A stretch of 7,458 nt of DNA, taken from the NCBI GenBank assembly GCA_964556885.1, contig CAZKYP010000159.1:1-7458 (forward strand), given 5' to 3'. This document shows, in pieces, positions 6,141-7,458 of this stretch (the first letter of the stretch is position 1; each line of letters begins with the position of its first letter). Origin of the DNA: CAZKYP01 sp964556885 (lineage in GTDB: Bacteria > Planctomycetota > Phycisphaerae > Sedimentisphaerales > Anaerobacaceae). The notes under the pieces were generated by a model. It worked only from the letters and a program-made list of their open reading frames with translations, was not told the origin of the DNA and searched no databases. The translations under genes were made by a program, and so were the position numbers.

Positions 6141-7274
6141 ATGCAGAACAGAATTTATCGAGTTTTCATCAGTGCTGCTGAGCCGAGCGGCGACGCACAT
6201 TGCGCTGGTTTGATAGCCGCTCTTCAAAAAAACAGTTCCAACATCAAATTTGTCGGCGTAGGAGGTCCGAAAATGGCCTCTGCCGGTTGTGAGCTGCTGG
6301 AAAGTACGGTCGGCAAAGCCGCCATGATTTACAAGGTTTTGAGTCAGCTTACACATTTCTACAGGTTAATAAAACGAATAAGATCATATTTTATCAATAA
6401 TCATGTAGATTTGGTCATAGTCTGCGATTCCCCATCATTCAATTTTCATATCGCAAAAGCCGCAAAAAAAGCCGGGATAGGAACTGTTTTCTATGTAGCT
6501 CCGCAACTCTGGGCCTGGGGCGGCTGGCGAATTAATAAACTATGCAAATACTGTGATAAGCTCTGCTGTTTACTACCCTTTGAACAGGACTGGTTCGGTC
6601 AACGAGGCATCGACGTTACTTTTGTAGGTAATCCGCTATTAGATAAACTCCAGATCGATTCATCCCATCATAAAAAATATGCAGACTTCGACATACAAAA
6701 AGCCCGATTTGCCATCATGCCCGGTTCGAGAGCCGCCGAGATGGATTCGCTATGGGTCCCCATGCAGCAAATAGCCCTGCGTCTTAAAAACAAATATCCG
6801 GCTGCAACATTTGTCACTGTTGCCGTAGATGTCGGACGAGAACAGAAATTGCGAGAAAAACATATTCCGGATTTCGAATGTGAATATTCCATTGACTCGG
6901 TTTACAATACCGCAGCCGCCGCAGACTTTTCGATCGTAACCAGCGGCAGTGCGACTCTCGAAGTGGCGGCGGCAGGCTGCCCGATGGTTATCATGTACCA
7001 ATCAAGCAGGATACTGTGGCACCTGATCGGGCGCTGGCTTGTGAAAACGAAATACCTGTCACTGGTAAACATTCTCTCCGGCAAGGAACTGGTTCCCGAA
7101 TTCATGCCATATTTCAGCTCCATCGAGCCGATTATAAACCAGATTGAACAGCTTATCGCAGATAAAAAGAAGTTGGCACAGATCAGTAAATCACTGACCG
7201 ATTTGACTCTGCCGTTAGCAGAGAAAAACGCCAGCCGGGAGGTCGCTCAAATAGTTAGCGAAATGCTGCCCTGA
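6141..7274 (+). CDS. lpxB: lipid-A-disaccharide synthase LpxB
   Basis: A 377-residue GT19-family glycosyltransferase of normal length. It joins UDP-2,3-diacylglucosamine to lipid X (2,3-diacylglucosamine 1-phosphate) to make the beta-1,6 disaccharide precursor of lipid A, acting at the cytoplasmic face of the inner membrane. Family signatures occur in order: AEPSGD (13-18) for GETSGD, FVGVGGPKMASAGCE (37-51), the catalytic-Asp motif CDSPSFN with D96 (95-101), PQLWAWGGWR (121-130), LLPFE (144-148), FVGNPLLD (161-168), the essential-Arg loop PGSR with R197 (194-197), SGSATLE (268-274), VKTKYLSLVNIL (301-312) and GKELVPEF (314-321). Oddities are S99 where enterobacterial LpxB has a second Asp (DAPDFN), an eroded MGxxEV stretch (62-66, MIYKV), and a CX2CX3CC cluster (C135, C138, C142, C143). 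The start has no Shine-Dalgarno, but MQNRIYRVFISAAE matches family N-termini. A probable EamA transporter follows in the same direction after 56 nt. Presence of lpxB implies a lipid A outer membrane. Confidence 0.96.
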   Translation: MQNRIYRVFISAAEPSGDAHCAGLIAALQKNSSNIKFVGVGGPKMASAGCELLESTVGKAAMIYKVLSQLTHFYRLIKRIRSYFINNHVDLVIVCDSPSFNFHIAKAAKKAGIGTVFYVAPQLWAWGGWRINKLCKYCDKLCCLLPFEQDWFGQRGIDVTFVGNPLLDKLQIDSSHHKKYADFDIQKARFAIMPGSRAAEMDSLWVPMQQIALRLKNKYPAATFVTVAVDVGREQKLREKHIPDFECEYSIDSVYNTAAAADFSIVTSGSATLEVAAAGCPMVIMYQSSRILWHLIGRWLVKTKYLSLVNILSGKELVPEFMPYFSSIEPIINQIEQLIADKKKLAQISKSLTDLTLPLAEKNASREVAQIVSEMLP

Positions 7275-7330
7275 ATGTCGATCTTCACAATATTCCACAT
7301 ACTATTTCTTCAGAATCCTTAAAGTGACAA

Positions 7331-7458
7331 ATGAACACTATTGAGACACGAAAATTCGATTTAACTGCAAGTTTAGCATGTATAGGTGCTCTGACTTTCT
7401 GGTCGTTGGGACCAATCTTTATAACGTACCTCGGCGGATATGTGGACTCATGGACACA
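7331..7458 (+). CDS. EamA/DMT-family transporter, N-terminal part, cut by window end
   Basis: Forty-two codons are visible, beginning MNTIETRKFDLTASLACIGA and running past the window end without a stop. After a short polar N-terminus, residues 12-34 form a first membrane helix containing the segment GALTFWSLGPIFITYL, followed by GGYVDSWT. The W-S-x-G-P-x-F/I-x-x-Y-L pattern with a following 'DSWT' is characteristic, in my recollection, of planctomycete EamA (drug/metabolite transporter) proteins, ten-helix inner-membrane carriers of varied small molecules. The substrate cannot be told. AAAGTGA just upstream is a weak ribosome-binding site. It follows lpxB by 56 nt with no visible terminator, so co-transcription is likely. 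A role in lipid A handling is possible but unsupported by this fragment. Confidence 0.65.
   Translation, partial: MNTIETRKFDLTASLACIGALTFWSLGPIFITYLGGYVDSWT

Noticed and set aside
7273..7319. 15-codon frame starting at ATG 7277 after lpxB (MSIFTIFHILFLQNP)
   Set aside because: Too short, with no ribosome-binding site of its own and no sign of selection; probably chance in the lpxB-transporter spacer.

Overview
The window reads as ordinary chromosome of a Gram-negative-type bacterium, most likely a planctomycete of the Phycisphaerae (Sedimentisphaerales-like). This placement is inferred from protein style: a secreted protein built from 'YFG...YYWRVDE...VWTFT' Fn3-like modules with a 'IDDIRLYK'-type C-terminal domain, a paired M16B peptidase locus, and an LpxB/EamA pair. 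It was not tested against any database.

Layout. On the + strand, two adjacent M16 peptidase-family genes (81-1316 and 1507-2724) look like the two halves of one heterodimeric protease. The first has lost the zinc site but keeps the C-terminal R/Y substrate-binding pair. The second has HXXEH but has lost R/Y. Between them lies a 190-bp AT-rich spacer with a large imperfect inverted repeat made of degenerate 13-14-nt units. A small gene of unknown function (2726-2971) follows the active subunit with a 1-nt gap and is probably translationally coupled to it. A tRNA-Ser(GCU) gene with its own plausible promoter follows (3040-3130).

On the - strand, a hairpin terminator (3192-3234) closes an 810-residue secreted multidomain protein (3267-5699) with a PA14 domain, three Fn3-like modules and two beta-sandwich-type end domains. 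It has no recognisable catalytic or anchoring domain. Its start is fixed by a near-perfect Shine-Dalgarno. A 441-bp divergent intergenic region (5700-6140) carries a perfect -10 box for this gene and, immediately upstream, two 19-nt direct repeats at a 21-bp period, placed like tandem activator sites.

On the + strand again, lpxB (lipid A disaccharide synthase, 6141-7274) is followed after 56 bp by the first 42 codons of a probable EamA/DMT membrane transporter, cut by the window end. LpxB implies a lipid A outer membrane.

The M16 pair and the small gene form one probable unit, and lpxB and the transporter a second. The secreted protein stands alone on the opposite strand. I found no CRISPR array, insertion sequence, phage gene or obvious new defence system. 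The observations most worth a second look are the complementary split of the M16 active site, the palindromic repeat between its two genes, the coupled small orphan gene, and the tandem repeats upstream of the secreted protein.
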